A stretch of 64,000 nucleotides of DNA from Corticium candelabrum (GCF_963422355.1 NC_085086.1:9252936-9316935); one strand, 5' to 3'. Positions 19,810 to 32,324 are shown, numbered from the stretch's first letter. Program-made: numbers and translations. The notes: generated from the letters alone by a model not told the origin.

Positions 19810-21960
19810 ATATTGCAGTTTATAGAGATTATCTCATCTCTAAGGAAGACAAAGAACTTTGAGTTTTCTTTCTGTTTGTTGCATGTTTGCATTCTACTGT
19901 TTAGACTTAGAAAATGTTACTGAATCGTCAAAACAAGAATATAGCAAAGTATTCACAAAGCATACGTACTGACTGTTTCATTTAAAAAATTGACGTTTGT
20001 CTCGAAAACGACTCCATCAAGTATCTGGTAACTTTATATTTGGACCAATACATTAAGTAGTTTCTTTTGACAATAACAGGATGCGATTAAATGCAGTTTA
20101 GAAAGTCAATTAATCTAACCTCTAGTCTGCAGTCATGGTCATTTCCTTAGGTAATGTTTACTGTTATTTTAACACTGCTTACGTACAGTAATGGATTAAT
20201 CTCAATACCGGCGCTGTCGACAAGCTTTAATAACATATTTACAAAACCCTTCTTTAAAATTTTATTGCATATTTTTTCTGATATCCGCAACCCAAACTAG
20301 ATTTGACTAGTTGGTATTGCACATGAAACAAATGTACAGTAGCAATAGTCGGCCTAACCGTTTTAAAATGCAATCAAAGGGCTTAATGCAATAGATTAAA
20401 TTTACTAACAACATTGATTTGCGCAATGTGATGTGATGCTGGATCTACGATATCGCGGTCTGGACCACGAGCAAGACGCACGGTACCAGTGTAATGTCGT
20501 CTAACATACCGTCCATACGTACTCCAACATAAATTTCACGGTTATTGGAAAAGAATGGAGCTAGTGAACACAATTTTATAGATTGTGTACCTCCTAACAC
20601 TATTGTTTGCTGCGTTGCTTCCTTGCTTAAAGTTCACAGTTAATAAACACATCACACTCACCTGATAAAGTGTGCATCCTCCTGTCGGTTGTCATTGCTT
20701 GTTTTTCACCGGATAAAAAGGCGCCTCAGCAGTTGAACAGCAAGAAAGTCAACCACAATAAGCATTTACGTTTTCCCAGTCTTCGAATATACAACAGAGC
20801 CACCTAGCTCATCGATGCTATATGTAATGACCACATGGCTACATTACCGTTTTTCAAAGTTTCAGTATTTTATCGTACACTATGGGCGCTTCTCCACTAC
20901 GGCTTAAACATGTTTACAACCTGTTTAAGTCTAAACATGTTTAAGAATAATGCGTCTCCACTGGCGTTAAACCTGTTTAACTCTAAACCTAAACAGCGTT
21001 TGCTAAACATGTTTCAGAGGTAGTTTAACGAAAGTGGTTTAGGTTTAACAGTCACGTGATATAAACGCGCGTTCCAAAACGGTGGATGTTAGTTCTTTCA
21101 CGCTGTTGTTTCTCTTTCTTTGGAGACTATTGGAAGAAGACAAAACAAGGCAATGTCAGAGAGTGCTTAGACTGATGCAGAGTGTCAGGAGAGAGCCATT
21201 TTGGCGAAGACAGAGACTTGTGTTTGTGATTGTACTTCAGACGACAAGAAAACGATCTGCGACTGTCTGGTGCACAAGAAACGAATTCGGGCGGTACAAC
21301 AAAGTCCCGGATAATTCTTTTAATAGCCCGGAATAAATGTACAAGTGGAGACGCTGTCTACTAAACATGTTTAGAGTTTAAACATGTTTAATGTTAAACA
21401 TGTTTAAAGGGCAACAAGTGGAGACACAGCCTAAGTTAAAACATGTACATTTAGTTGTAATCCAGTAAATTTAAGTCACTGAAAAAGCAAAAAGTAAAAC
21501 CATGCTAATATAAAATGAAATATTTGAAATATACAATTTGATGTGAAGGAACTATTAACTTGTAAACTGATTATTTACTACCACGTTTGAAAGCCACATA
21601 ATTATGTATAGGGTTACGATATGAACAATACTGTTATGATGAGTAACCTTTAATAGCAACAATGATTTTAAGTTTTTATTACAATAACAAAAAGCACGTT
21701 ACTTGCTTGATTCAATTTAAAACTCTTTTACTCAGCTAATAAATCATATCTTGTACTATAACATATCTGCCTGTTTGGTAAAGCTGTGTTGCTGCTAAAA
21801 CAAACTCTAATTAGAGGTACACAATATTGATCCTTTATCGACTCGTTGTTTTCAATACAATCCATTTATGGTATGCTCCAAAATACAAGCTCAGTTAGGA
21901 AGACGTGACAGGAACAATAAATTTAAAAACGATCTCAAGAATTGAGTGGCCAACTGTTTC
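19810..21960. repeat. Shared 3' flank, copy 2
   Basis: It is collinear with 7636-9750 and non-coding. It contains a Harbinger-like MITE in the opposite orientation and at a different site than copy 1. Confidence 0.75.
20884..21431 (-). mobile_element. PIF/Harbinger-like MITE, 548 bp
   Basis: This is the inverted copy of the element at 8636-9184. The ends are GGGCGCTTCTCC and GGAGACACAGCC, flanked by TAT and TAA, a 3-bp duplication with one mismatch. Empty paralogous sites are visible near 9255 and 63572. An internal ORF (21082-21336, LLFLFLWRLLEEDKTRQ) faintly resembles the N-terminal region of Harbinger transposases and may be a remnant. Confidence 0.75.
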
Positions 21961-22645
21961 TTTAGCCCAAGTTAGTAAATGTGATCTAATATACAGTTGA
22001 CAAGATCTAATGAGTCTTGAAAAACTAGATGATGTTTTAGGTTTTTTAGATCGCAACGACTTCAATTACTTACTAATAGCAAGATAAGGTAGTAATTCTA
22101 AAGAGATTACAAAGACTACTTATTCGTAAATATTCAATACTAGGGTCCGTACGGGCAAGATACTGTAGTGTAAAGAAAAGTCTGTGGACACGTCACGTGC
22201 AATCTTTGTTGCGAGGTCCCGGATATGCTGAATGAATTCGAATCTTGCTCTTCGCGCTTGTTTCGATCGAAATCGACACACTCCCAGTGTAGCGCTTGCT
22301 GAAGAGAACGTATACGTTGGATTCGGTGCAAATGCAATCAGAATTTGGAGAGAAAGGAAAGCGCTAGAAGAGTAAGTTTCGTCTGCAAGAGATATTCGAT
22401 TGCTCGAAGCTTTGAGAAGGACGGCGATGCATACACTCTACACAGGACTGGTGTGGGCGTGTGTTCAAATGAAGTGGAATGTGTAGCGTTTGCGTCATCG
22501 AGAAATTTTACGCGGGCGTCGACCCCTCGATAGGGGACCCAGTGCATAATTTTTAATTGTTTTTACGCATACCTTCTACTGTGCGTGCCGAGTGTACGTG
22601 CCGATTTCAGTAGCGAACGGACAAAAGACGTGGCCGCCAAACGCG

Positions 22646-22703
<58 letters not shown>

Positions 22704-22975
22704 AAGCTTTATATATTAGATAAGACAAGCGTAACCACAAAAACATACTTTTGACTAAAGTGCTAGTTTACCATAATTATTTTATTTAAATAGGCAGAAT
22801 GTTGGCGTTTTCATGTGCATATAATGCTGGGTACAGTTGAAGACCCATTAAATATTCGATTATGATTAAGCATTGAGATGATATCAAATGAGTTCAAATT
22901 TACATATATAGCTCTGAAAAGAACCGTTTTCCCGTTTTATTCAAATAAATAATATTTGACACAGTCATCAACACA
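21960..22975. repeat. Degraded B-type 5' flank, interrupted
   Basis: 21960-22140 and 22720-22975 match the 5' flank of units A and B (near 1070-1460). They are split by about 580 bp of unrelated sequence that includes a (CA)n tract at about 22646-22700. No leader or kringle exon follows, so this is the stump of a lost unit. Confidence 0.6.
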
Positions 22976-24820
22976 AGCCCGTACGCAGGCTCTTGGGCGG
23001 GGGAGGGGGGAGTTCGCGTACCGCGATGGTGGACCATTTATTAATTAAAAGTGCTGCTGGCTTGTGATCTCAATTTACGTTTTGCAATATCTTTATAATA
23101 ATGTATCAGCTCACAAAGGCAAAGTCACTGCTAACACGGAAAAAGTTAAGGCTTCAACACAGATTCTAATTGGAGCCTGTGAGGGTACATTTTAGCAAAA
23201 AGGTCTACTGCATATGCATGTTCAACATTACTCTGAGTATCATAATGTATATAAAGAAGAGCAAGGTAAGACAGGCGATTATTGCCCATTGTTGCTCTCA
23301 TATAATTATGTAGGCGACGAAGAGCACTAGCACTTCTTTCGCACTCGCAGGACGTGAATGGTAGCGTACAGGCAAGTTTGAGGAGAACACACATGTTTGG
23401 GAAAAAGACCTCGTTGCAGTCCTTAATAGCTTGTGCTGGTGACGACGGTCTCTTGTCATCAGGCATTACAGAATACTTCTTTCTCCATCGTTGCATTTCA
23501 GCTGGGAACAACACGGGGTTTGGCGGGTCTTCTTCGTACATAGAAATAGCGGGTGCAAGATCGACTTTTCTAGTCGAGCACATCACCGTGGGTACGATGC
23601 CCTGAAGGCTAGACACAACGATTAAAGCATGAGAAAACTGCGACTCCAGGGAAGACAAAATGTGATCTAAAAGAGGAACAGCAATGGTGTTTCTGAAGTA
23701 GTCTCTTGGAGACGAGTAATCGGGATTACTTCTGTGCTGCTGACGTATAGCAATTCTTGGCATAGAAACCGAAGCACCAACTTCATCTCCTAACTTGACG
23801 CTTGCTTCAAAGATGTTGCCAAAACCTCTGTTGACTACCTGACGCTCATCCCGGTAAGTGTCAATGGTTTCGATGACAATTTGGTGCACTTGCATAATAT
23901 CAAGACTTCTATTTTGCAGTTTTACGGTAATGCCAGCCAAGTGTGACATATACTCATACAGAGTCAGGAAACTGACAATGAAACCAAATGATGTGATTGC
24001 AGCAAGAATCTGCTGAGCCTCAATCCGGTTAGCAGTGTCTCAGTCCGCGTACATGTCACCATACGTCTCCAAATGCTTCTTATGCCCGATAAGCTCTAGC
24101 ACTTGTGCGATAAACTTATATCCTTGATAAAAACGCTCATAAGCCTTGTGCCTCTCCACCCAACGGGTCTTGCAGAGATCAAGGAGAGGCTTGCGTTTGT
24201 CAGCATCCAGGACGTAGCTTGATACAATGAGTTCTAACAAGCTACGACCTTTTTTTGGGCTGTTCAGAAAGAATCGATAGCAGTGATGGAGTCGATCCAA
24301 GATGTTGCGTATGTCTGGTATAGAGCAAGATTTGGTTATAACAAGATTCAAGGCATGGCTGCAGCAATGAACGTAGGTGGCAAGTGGAGCCTCTTCTCGA
24401 ATGTGGGCTTGTACACCATCGCCTTCTGACGCCATGTTACTTGCACCGTCATATCCTTGACCACGTATGTTTTTGACTTCAATCCCATTGTCGTCAGGAA
24501 ATGATGTAATTGCGTCTGCTATTTGCTTCCCAGTGATGCGTTTCAAAGGGATAAAGCCAAGAAACTCTTCACGCACCTGATTGAGTCCATCCACAAATCT
24601 AGCACAGATGGCGAGGTGTTCAACGTTGTGCGAAGTCACCTCATCAGTTAGAATCGTACAACATCTAGCAGATTTCAGCTCATTTAAAATACCTCGCAAA
24701 ATAATGTTTTTCTAAAACTTCGATAATCTCATTTTGTGTGCGAGGAGACATGTACGTAGCATTTTTCATAGCAGGAGACTCTAAGTGGTCTCGCAAAGCG
24801 TCATCATTGACTGAAAGCAC
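22975..24820 (-). mobile_element. hAT-superfamily transposon, 5'-truncated
   Basis: The right end near 22975-23015 has a G-rich sequence (CCCGTACGCAGGCTCTTGGG) typical of hAT termini. The body encodes a transposase on the minus strand. The coding region stops abruptly at about 24820, where 3'-flank sequence (like 56868) resumes, so the N-terminal BED/zinc-finger part is missing. Confidence 0.75.
23146..24699 (-). pseudogene. hAT transposase (P52rIPK/ZMYM1-like), broken
   Basis: The minus-strand frame from 24699 reads a DUF4371/RNase-H-like region: LTDEVTSHNVEHLAICARFVD, GQGYDGASNM and HCCSHALNLV. It continues to KTRWVERHKAYERF, then meets a TGA at 24040-24042. The same frame continues to a hAT C-terminal dimerisation region with LPFTSCECERSASALRRLHN and YLALLYIHYD. 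A frameshift near 24700 separates the upstream segment (24700-24820; MKNATYMSPRTQNEIIEVL). It is not functional as it stands. Confidence 0.85.
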
Positions 24821-25560
24821 TCAGTTTATGAAACAGATCTTGTACTACAACCTATCTGTCTTTCTAGAAGAATGTGTTGCTTTTAAAACAAAATCTACTT
24901 AGAAACACACAATATTGATGCTATATCTCATTCGTCGCTTTATCGACTCGTTATTAATGATACAGTACATTTATAGTATGCCATAATATATTATAAAAAT
25001 ATTAAAGCCATTAATTTTAACTTGATTAATTTGTTAATATCAATGTAAAACCAAACGGCCAGTGTTGTGTACATACACGTGGATGACAGCTGTATGTGAA
25101 TGAACTCGCAAGATGTGAAGACCACAAATGGTTATCCTTTAGCGCGCGTTATGATAGCCCACGCCTTTCACTGAAGTGACATTCCACACTTCAACTGGTA
25201 CATTAATTAAGTTGTTGTTGCTGTTTAGGTAATAGTGTAACTGACATTTGTCGTGTTTTCTTTCTCTAGGATCCAGTGACTGCGAGTGCCGCCGGTTCCG
25301 GTTACGTGAGCTCTACGAGGTCGTCGTAGTCGAGACCGAGCTGTTACCATCCTGTCGTCTGGCATTCGTGTGTCATGTACTTGTAGATCAATTTAGATTA
25401 GATGAGCAAGCTATAGTATGCTCAGGCATATCGAGAGAGACTATCAAACGCCATCACGTTGTGATCCTCTAGCTGTCACGAGAATGAACCCTCTCTTGTG
25501 TACATTTTTGATTGTGTTGATGCAGACTGTCAGTGGAGACCGGTCTGCTCGTGCAGCCGA
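24820..25560. repeat. R3 repeat, copy 1
   Basis: From about 25000 it matches 35160-35770 and 57060-57670. Landmarks are GCGCGCGTT motifs, a pyrimidine-rich acceptor at about 25260 and a conserved small reading frame after it. Upstream 24820-25000 is a piece of the shared 3' flank. Confidence 0.65.
25270..25326 (+). other. Possible conserved short terminal exon in R3
   Basis: After ttctctag the frame reads DPVTASAAGSGYVSSTRSS and stops. The copies near 35499 and 57405 read the same apart from one or two residues, and most nucleotide differences are at third codon positions. This suggests past coding selection, but an upstream exon was not found. An alternative overlapping frame of 74 codons is also open. 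Confidence 0.3.
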
Positions 25561-25680
25561 ATGGGTTTGAATACTACCCCAGTCGGACACTAATCGAGCA
25601 TGGGGCATTATTATCTCGTGAAGGCTCACCATGGGCATTATTTCTGCATGGGCGACTGTTCGCGGTCGGGAATACGGTAG
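25561..25680 (+). repeat. R2 MITE fragment
   Basis: It matches the right part of R2 (36878-36995), ending in the terminal ATACGGTA. It is joined directly to R3 sequence, where copies 2 and 3 continue differently. Confidence 0.6.
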
Positions 25681-25750
25681 TATAAATTTATGTACAAATT
25701 ATTGTTATACAGTAACGATATGATGCATTGCTAGTCAATTAGTAAATCTC

Positions 25751-25888
25751 GGTATATATATATATATATATATATGGAGAGAGAGAGAAAGAGAGAGAGA
25801 GAGGGAAGGAGGGGGGAGGGAGGGAGGGAGGAGGGGGGAGGGAGGGAGGGAGGGAGGGAGGGAGGGAGGTAGGGAGGGAGGGAGGAGT
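25751..25888. repeat. (TA)n then G/A-rich (GGGA)n microsatellite
   Basis: A TA run is followed by GAGA and GGGAGGGA repeats. Purine-rich low complexity; no gene. Confidence 0.85.
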
Positions 25889-26139
25889 TTAGGTGTGCTA
25901 CATAGGTCTCATTGATATCAAATAGGGATTCTGATTGTTATGGTACGTAAGCGATATCCCAGGACTCCAGAGGCGCCACCCTACCCCCAATTTAGCAATT
26001 TAGCTATTCATCTCTACAGCATAAAACAAGTTCTCTGGGTATTCTACTGTAGTCAGGATGGCAACTTCACTGGTATAATTGGTTGTCAATAAAACTCAAT
26101 TAGCTGTCATATGACAGGGTGACGTTTACTTTTTCGAAC

Positions 26140-26262
26140 AATGAGACAGGCAGGCAGACAGACAGAAGAACAGACAGATGGACAGACAGACAGAGACAGA
26201 CACGTGAACGGACGAAGAAACAGACAGACAGACTGACAGACAGACAAACAGACCCACAGACA
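26140..26262. repeat. (GACA)n degenerate microsatellite
   Basis: CAGACAGACAGA-type repeats. The complementary motif (TGTC/TCTG) fills 27111-27335 on the other side of the PAS exon. Confidence 0.85.
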
Positions 26263-26541
26263 GCAGTGTTTGAAATTCTACAGCAGACCTAGTCGACACC
26301 TTGGCAAACTCACAAAATTTTTAGTTGCCGAGGAGTTTAGGACTGTTGCAAATATTTTCATTGATATCAAATAGTAATACTGATTATAAAATGATATATC
26401 AGCATCCCAGAGCCGCCATCCCCAGCCCGACCAGAGCAATTTCACCATCCTGCTTTACAGCCTAAAAACAAATGGGCCATATCCGTATATCGAAAATTCT
26501 ACCATTTAAATCAACAACTACTATGTTGGTTCGTGGAATTC

Positions 26542-26711
26542 AGTCGAGCATTTTGTGTTGTAGCGATCGCTAAAGGCGAAGGTGTGAGTGAATATTATCG
26601 ATTTCTGAGACGCGACGGTCAGTGGGTGTGGCTGCAGTCGCGTGCGGCGATCATGTACAACAACAAGATGGCGAGGGCCGAGTACATCGTCGTCACTAAC
26701 TACGTCATTAA
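26542..26711 (+). CDS. bHLH-PAS transcription factor, PAS-B C-terminal exon
   Basis: The frame encodes AKGEGVSEYYRFLRRDGQWV, then WLQSRAAIMYNNKMARAEYI and VVTNYVIK. This matches the end of the PAS-B/PAC region in the SIM/HIF-alpha/Trachealess class (KGQVTTKYYRFL...WVWVQS...VNYVL). The donor at 26712 (attaa|gtgagt) is phase 2 and fits the acceptor at 27544. The exon start could be after AG at 26541 or 26563. The upstream bHLH and PAS-A exons are not in the window. The gene is damaged downstream. Confidence 0.7.
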
Positions 26712-27110
26712 GTGAGTTCAACACATTTGATGCCATACCGTACCTAATCTTGTTTATGCCACACACATGGCACGTCAGCTTAGTCTGTGAAGTATGGGAT
26801 TGGGTCCTGATATGACTGACACCTTTAGGAGCTAATTGGTAGATGTGTTTGACTAATTACTGGCACTATCTACTAGTCCTATGTCATCTCACATTCACTA
26901 GAGCCTCTAAATTCTGCATCAGATAAAGAAGAGTCAGTCAACAACTCTGCAGCTTCTTGTTTCAGTTGGAAAATGATCAAGAAGCTTGTCGTCTTGTGAG
27001 CCGTTCACCGTATTTGGAATACCAGAGTGGAGAAATGACTTTATAATTGTGTCGTTTCTAATAGCTGTCCATGACTCTCGGACCGATATGTCCAGCTGCC
27101 TTGACACTGT

Positions 27111-27335
27111 TTGTGTATCTGCTTGTCTGTCTGTGTGTCCACCTGTCTGTTTGTATGTTTTTCTCTCTGTCTGTCTGTTTGTCAGTCAGTTTGTTTGTCT
27201 GTTTATCTGGCTGTTTGTCTGTCTATTTGTCTGTCTGTTTGTCAGTCTGTTTGTCTGTCTGTTTGTCTGCTTATTTGTCAGTATGTTTGTTTGTGTTTTG
27301 TCTGTTTACTGTCTGTCTGTTTGTTTGTCTATCTA
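27111..27335. repeat. (TGTC/TTGT)n degenerate microsatellite
   Basis: TGTCTGTCTGTTTG-type repeats lie within the intron of the bHLH-PAS gene. Cys/Leu/Val-rich ORFs over it are artefacts of the repeat. Confidence 0.9.
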
Positions 27336-27543
27336 ATTTTTGTCATTATCTGGGTGCCATTTAACACCAATTAAATCGAATGTAGGTGTGAAAATGTCAG
27401 ACACTGGGCCCGAAGTTGGGGATTGGGGGCTTGATGGATAATGTGGTGATACAAGAGTAGATACAGTACTACAGCAGTCGTCCAATGTCTCGTAAATAAT
27501 CAGTTTAGGTGTTTGCCTAGTTAATGTCAATGTGTATTTTTAG

Positions 27544-28066
27544 TCAGGAAGAGGCTCTGGAAGAAGTTTCAGCTCAAGGCCGATCTACTGATATGTCACT
27601 TGACGTGTTTCACCCACCAGACATTTCCTACCCGAAGCATCCACCGCTTGACAACCTCTCGTTTCAAGCCATGGCATTGGCCAACAAGATGATGGCCGAC
27701 TTGGAGAACAATTCGGTCATCTCGTCGGGCGACGAGTCGTTTCCACAGGATTCACAGATGTCGACGTATTCACTGGACAGTCCCGCGTCGGCGACGTCTT
27801 CTCAGTCTCTCAAGAAACCACCACACACGCCATCCAGCAGGGAAGGAACACACACCAGCAATCCGGCCGTTTTATCTCCCCCGTCGTCAAATCCGAGTTT
27901 ATATCAACCGGGAAAATTCAACCTCCACCGACCATCTCTCCATACGAGACGTCGCCCCAGCTTCATCACTCGAGTGAGACTCTGTTTGCATCCGATGCGT
28001 CCAACAGTCAAATACGTTTGCTACCGAGCATTCCGTGTGAAGAACCGTTGATGACGACGAATCATC
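27544..28066 (+). pseudogene. bHLH-PAS gene, C-terminal region exon, 5' part (interrupted)
   Basis: It continues in frame from the PAS exon: NQEEALEEVSAQG, LDVFHPPDISYPKHPPLDNL, and a Ser/Pro-rich stretch. A 1-nt shift near 27913 is needed to keep a coherent Ser/Pro/Gln-rich frame (QPPPTISPYETSPQLHHSSE). At about 28066 a large transposon begins. The exon resumes at about 33155. The region would be a transactivation segment. Confidence 0.65.
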
Positions 28067-28069
28067 ATC

Positions 28070-28165
28070 GTGCGTACACATAGCTTCGTACCAGACCCTC
28101 TCGCGCGTCGTGCCCGGTTCCCGTATAATACGAAAACGCTGGAGAGGGTCTGGGTTCATACCGCC
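28070..28165 (+). repeat. Left terminal inverted repeat
   Basis: Contains ACCAGACCCTCTCGCGCGTC and ends GGTTCATACCGCC. It pairs with 33058-33153 at roughly 90% or better by eye. Confidence 0.85.
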
Positions 28166-28544
28166 TACTTTCTTCACCTAGTGTCACCCACGTCATCTAA
28201 GTGTCACCCCACGTCACCAACGTCAATACTTTCATACTATTAGTTCATTATGCGGTAACAATACACCTTTCTATCAAAGCAAATTAGGCATTACGCTATC
28301 TGTGATATCCCAGAATTGCATACATTCATTGTTTGTTTTTCGTTCGTCTATGCGACATGGAAACCGATTCATTCACAGAGCGATCTCCTGAGTTCGATTC
28401 ACGTTACCTGAAGCTGTAAGGTCCAATGTGATTTGATTACCAGTAGCCTGGAGTCTATGCATGCACTAAGCGCTGCTCTATGACTGTGCTAGGCTACAAG
28501 AACAATATGAGTCGGGAAGCTCATCAGATAGAGTTCCAACGAAA

Positions 28545-30914
28545 GTGGTAATGAACAGCGTCAACTGTAGCTTGTTGGCCGCCGGAAAGGCAACGCTGTC
28601 TTCTGTGGATGTTGGCAAGCTAGTGCGCCTTGCCTTTGGATCAACTGTAGAGAGGAAAAGCGCCAGAGTTCACGGCTGCCGCTCATACGTTTACTGCGGT
28701 ATCCGGAGAAAAAGTGATCATGAGGAAAGTCCAGCCAAACGTTCTTGCATACAAGAGTCATCAAAGGATATTACATCACCGACCTCTGACCATCTACTAC
28801 GAATTACACAATTAGAAGCTGAGCTCAAACGTGAAAAGAAGCGCGGACAAGACTTGGAGGCTGAACTGCAACAATCAATTATTGAGAGTCAATCTAACCC
28901 TAAGAAATTAACGCAGAGCTGAATGCGCTACAGAGAGCTGGAGGAATCATGTCAACAGGTCCAGTTGATGCAGCAGATGCATCTTCACTGACTGCAGACT
29001 TTAGTTTACATAATCTACACAGCCAATTACTTACACACGCTCCAAAATTACATCACTGCTTTCCTCGATAGGCCAAACTGACACCACTACAGGACCAAAA
29101 GATATCTACAGCTTGGCAGCAGTCTGCTTACTAGCGAAGAAGGCAAGTGACAAGGTCAAAGGTTTTCAGCTTCTAGTTAGTTTGATGTTGGTTGCCAGGG
29201 CAACTAGTAAACAAGTCATTACTACTCTTAACCATATGGGTGTCTGCTTGTCATATAGTCAAACGTTTAGGTATGTGGAAAACGCTGCAAAGGCAATAGA
29301 GCAGAACAGAGAGCTTCAACATGGAGACTGGATCGTTGCCTATGACAACATAAATATTGAGAAACGTGTCACCCATGAGAGACATGCCAGACATACAGAG
29401 GCATGGAACTTCACGAGCCGTTTGGCTGTCAAAGTAGCCAGACTTCCCCCACCTGATTACAACACAACAGAATTACCACAATGCACTCGAGGAGATTTAG
29501 CTGTGGAAGACATTCTACCGAATGATGATGACGACAAAACATTTCACGAATCTGCTCAGACAAGAGTTCAGAAGGTACTCATACACAGGTTCAAATGCTG
29601 CAATCACCTTAAAGCAAGACATCAATATGACAACCATGACCACCCAACAACAAAATCTATTATTCACCCTATTGCAGTGATAGACATAGATGAAAGTTAC
29701 ACTGACAATAATGTTACTATTCTTGAAGAATTTCAAAAAATGCTGGCGATAGATGACACTGTTCAACAATGTGTTGTCGGTGACCAAGCGACTTGCAGGG
29801 CAATTCGTGCAGCTCGGCGTAGAAGGGTAGCAGATATTCCTTCAGCACGCCTCCTATGGGCGAAAGAGAATCCTGGTGATTTCCACTTCGCATGGGAGTG
29901 CCTAAAAGTCATCTTCCTCATATTCTGGGAGTCACATGATTTTCCTGGCTCATTGGCTCATCTCAGCAAACTGATCAACCGAAGTGGAGTCACCGCTGCT
30001 GCAAAAAAATTTCAACAATCCGATGAGTTCCTCAAACATGCATTAGAAGCACATCTGACTGCATCCCTCATCACCTTTCTCAATATATCTGCTACCTCAG
30101 ATTTAATTGTACAAGATGCAACCATTATAACGAACTCATGGCTAAACGAAACAGCAGAGAGATTCGCCAATGACGTGCCAGTTATAGGAACAGATGAAGA
30201 TGACCATGATGCAGACAACCTGTATAATTTCCATCGTTCTTTTCTGCGCATGGCCCTCCTTTATGAAGATTTGAGGAAGCCATCAAGTACGAAGATGGCC
30301 CAAGAGTTATCCAACATTGGCGAATGTGGTTACTGTACTTCCTCGCAACAAAGAGAAGCAACTACAGCAATGAAGCAGCAAATCTCTTAGCCAATCTGAA
30401 GGCTGACTTTTCCAAGAGGCTTGCTTACATAGTAACTCACAACAGAGCTGTTAATTCTCTGGGCATACCTGGTCATGGGAAAGCAATAGACATGGCAGTA
30501 GAACACCACAATCTTGTCATCAAAACAGCTTTACGATCTTCTGGTGGCAGTATCACCCTCCATCATTTAAGAGTAATAAGCTTAGCATCTCAGCTATTAC
30601 ATGATGCTGCACTGTTATGCGATCAGGAAGTTCATGCTCCTCATGTAGGTACAAGGCATACAAGTACAAGTGCTGAAAAAGACATCCAAATGATGACATC
30701 CAATCTATTGGCCAGTCAAGTCACTTGTCGGATTCCCAAAAGAAAGTTGCCATCTAAAAGACATTTCACAACACCAGAGAAAAAAGGATATGAAGTTGCC
30801 TTATCCAAGCAATGGATTGCAAAGTTCCTAAGTAAGACAGACCTGAGAATTGAGGACAATCAGTCCACTGAAGACCATGAAGAAATTGATTTTCTTGATG
30901 ACATACAGCTATGA
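28545..30914 (+). pseudogene. DUF6589-type transposon protein, frameshifted
   Basis: Three frames together give one protein. The N-terminal segment (28545-28922) has a coiled-coil-like ITQLEAELKREKKRGQDLEA. The frame shifts near 28910 and 29065. The main body (29113-30390) holds GDWIVAYDNINIEKRV, ECLKVIFLIFWE and many acidic residues suited to a DDE-type nuclease. After a shift near 30330 the C-terminus (30324-30914) has MAVEHHNLVIKTALR. DUF6589 proteins are abundant in invertebrate DNA transposons and are presumed transposases. The number of shifts argues this copy is dead, although some might be introns. Confidence 0.75.
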
Positions 30915-31252
30915 CAGAAATAGACACATGTACATAATATCGTAACTACTTGTATTGAGAAACATAGCCTAAAGTGAGTTACTAGTGATTTGTAATCTCT
31001 CCTAAAACATGTCTACAAGCTGAAGTGCTCCTTGTACCATCACTACTAATATTGGCTATAGTGCAAGGAATGTGAAACTCAATTAACTTAAAAACTGCTA
31101 AACTGAAGTACCTTACAACTCCTAGTGACCTAACATCATTTTCTGATCGAATCTTATTACATTTTGTTACTAGTTTATCAATCACTAACATGGATAAGAC
31201 CCCATCTAGTCCTCTCATTCTGTATCTTGTGCCACCTGCCGTCCTTCTAAGT
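30915..31252. other. Spacer between convergent transposon genes
   Basis: AT-rich with no convincing coding sequence. It is probably the 3' UTRs of the DUF6589 gene and the helicase. Confidence 0.5.
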
Positions 31253-32308
31253 TCAAGTAGTGCTTTCCTCAAAGCACCTCTCTGACCAGCAAACAACACG
31301 ACGTGATCTCAACGGTGCAGATCTGCATGGAATAGGAGGAAGTGGTAAGGTGCAATCCACCTCTGGCTGAAAAATATGAGGTCGCTCATCAGATGCATTG
31401 CAGAAGGAACAGCACAAATCACTATCAGGTAATGGCTCATCTGACTGCAAAATCTTGTAAACAAGAACTCTTCTCAAACAGACCTTATTTGAGGCAAGAG
31501 TCACAATTTCGTTGTTGCACACTGACAGCCTACGGTCCTGAGAGTGTGCCACAAACCGAACAAGGCACAACCTTAGTGGATCTCTCCCTCCACGTCCAGC
31601 AAGCTGCACAAGCTCAGATCCACTGTCTGGCAAACCGAATAGAATAACTTCACTGATGTCATCAATGTCCACACCAAGGCCAAACGCACTAGTAGCTACC
31701 ATGACTCGCTGCTTGCCACACTTGAATTCTCCATAGTGTTGAGATTGCCCCTCAAGTGTCATTGTGGCATGGTATTGTCCTACTGTACCCCTGGTTATAC
31801 TACTGCAGCTGTACACAAGATGAATATACACTTTATACAAAACATCCTTTGATCTGCAAAATATAAGAGTTTTTGGAATATCTTTAGAATACTTTACAGA
31901 GGACAACATAGAAGCTAACAAGTGGAAGACTGACGAAATAGAGGTGGATGAATCCAAAGAAAAATATAAGTTTGGACGATTTAGAGATCCAGATACTAGA
32001 ATATAGTCAGGCATATTCAGATGTTGGGTTACAGAAGTAATAAGGAAAAGTGGAGCTGTTGCTGAGAGAGCCATAATAGGGACAGTAGGCAGGCAAGAAC
32101 GAATAAAACTTAGTTCCTTGTAAGAAGGTCTAAATGTAGACCCCCACTCTTCGATCAGATGTACTTCATCAATAGCAATGAAGGAGATTGCTGTCTTCAA
32201 TTGCCTAGACAATGCGTTTCGCCAAAAACTTGATGTGATCGCTTCTGGAGACGTATAAACTATACAAACCACTGTTACCCACCATTGCCTGACCAAAAGA
32301 ATGTCCAA
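31253..32308 (-). CDS. RecQ-like helicase, C-terminal exon
   Basis: The minus-strand frame carries SF2 helicase motifs in order: VCIVYTSPEAI (Ib), AIDEVHLIEEWG (II, DEVH), MALSATAP (III), TLIFCRS (IV), VATSAFGLGVDIDDI (V) and LAGRGGRD (VI). A Cys-rich tail (CCSFCNASDE) could be a partial zinc-binding region. The true start is a splice acceptor somewhere near 32240-32300. The protein would unwind DNA during transposition. Confidence 0.8.
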   Translation of the reverse strand: MDILLVRQWWVTVVCIVYTSPEAITSSFWRNALSRQLKTAISFIAIDEVHLIEEWGSTFRPSYKELSFIRSCLPTVPIMALSATAPLFLITSVTQHLNMPDYILVSGSLNRPNLYFSLDSSTSISSVFHLLASMLSSVKYSKDIPKTLIFCRSKDVLYKVYIHLVYSCSSITRGTVGQYHATMTLEGQSQHYGEFKCGKQRVMVATSAFGLGVDIDDISEVILFGLPDSGSELVQLAGRGGRDPLRLCLVRFVAHSQDRRLSVCNNEIVTLASNKVCLRRVLVYKILQSDEPLPDSDLCCSFCNASDERPHIFQPEVDCTLPLPPIPCRSAPLRSRRVVCWSERCFEESTT

Positions 32309-32324
32309 TACTACTCACTTAGTT

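Noticed and set aside
22345-22547. Overlapping ORFs on both strands near 22.4 kb
   Set aside because: They lie in a unique insertion with no motifs; the frames on both strands look accidental.
26986-27374. Leu/Val/Cys-rich, membrane-like ORFs
   Set aside because: They lie over degenerate TGTC/TTTG repeats; the apparent hydrophobic segments are a repeat artefact.
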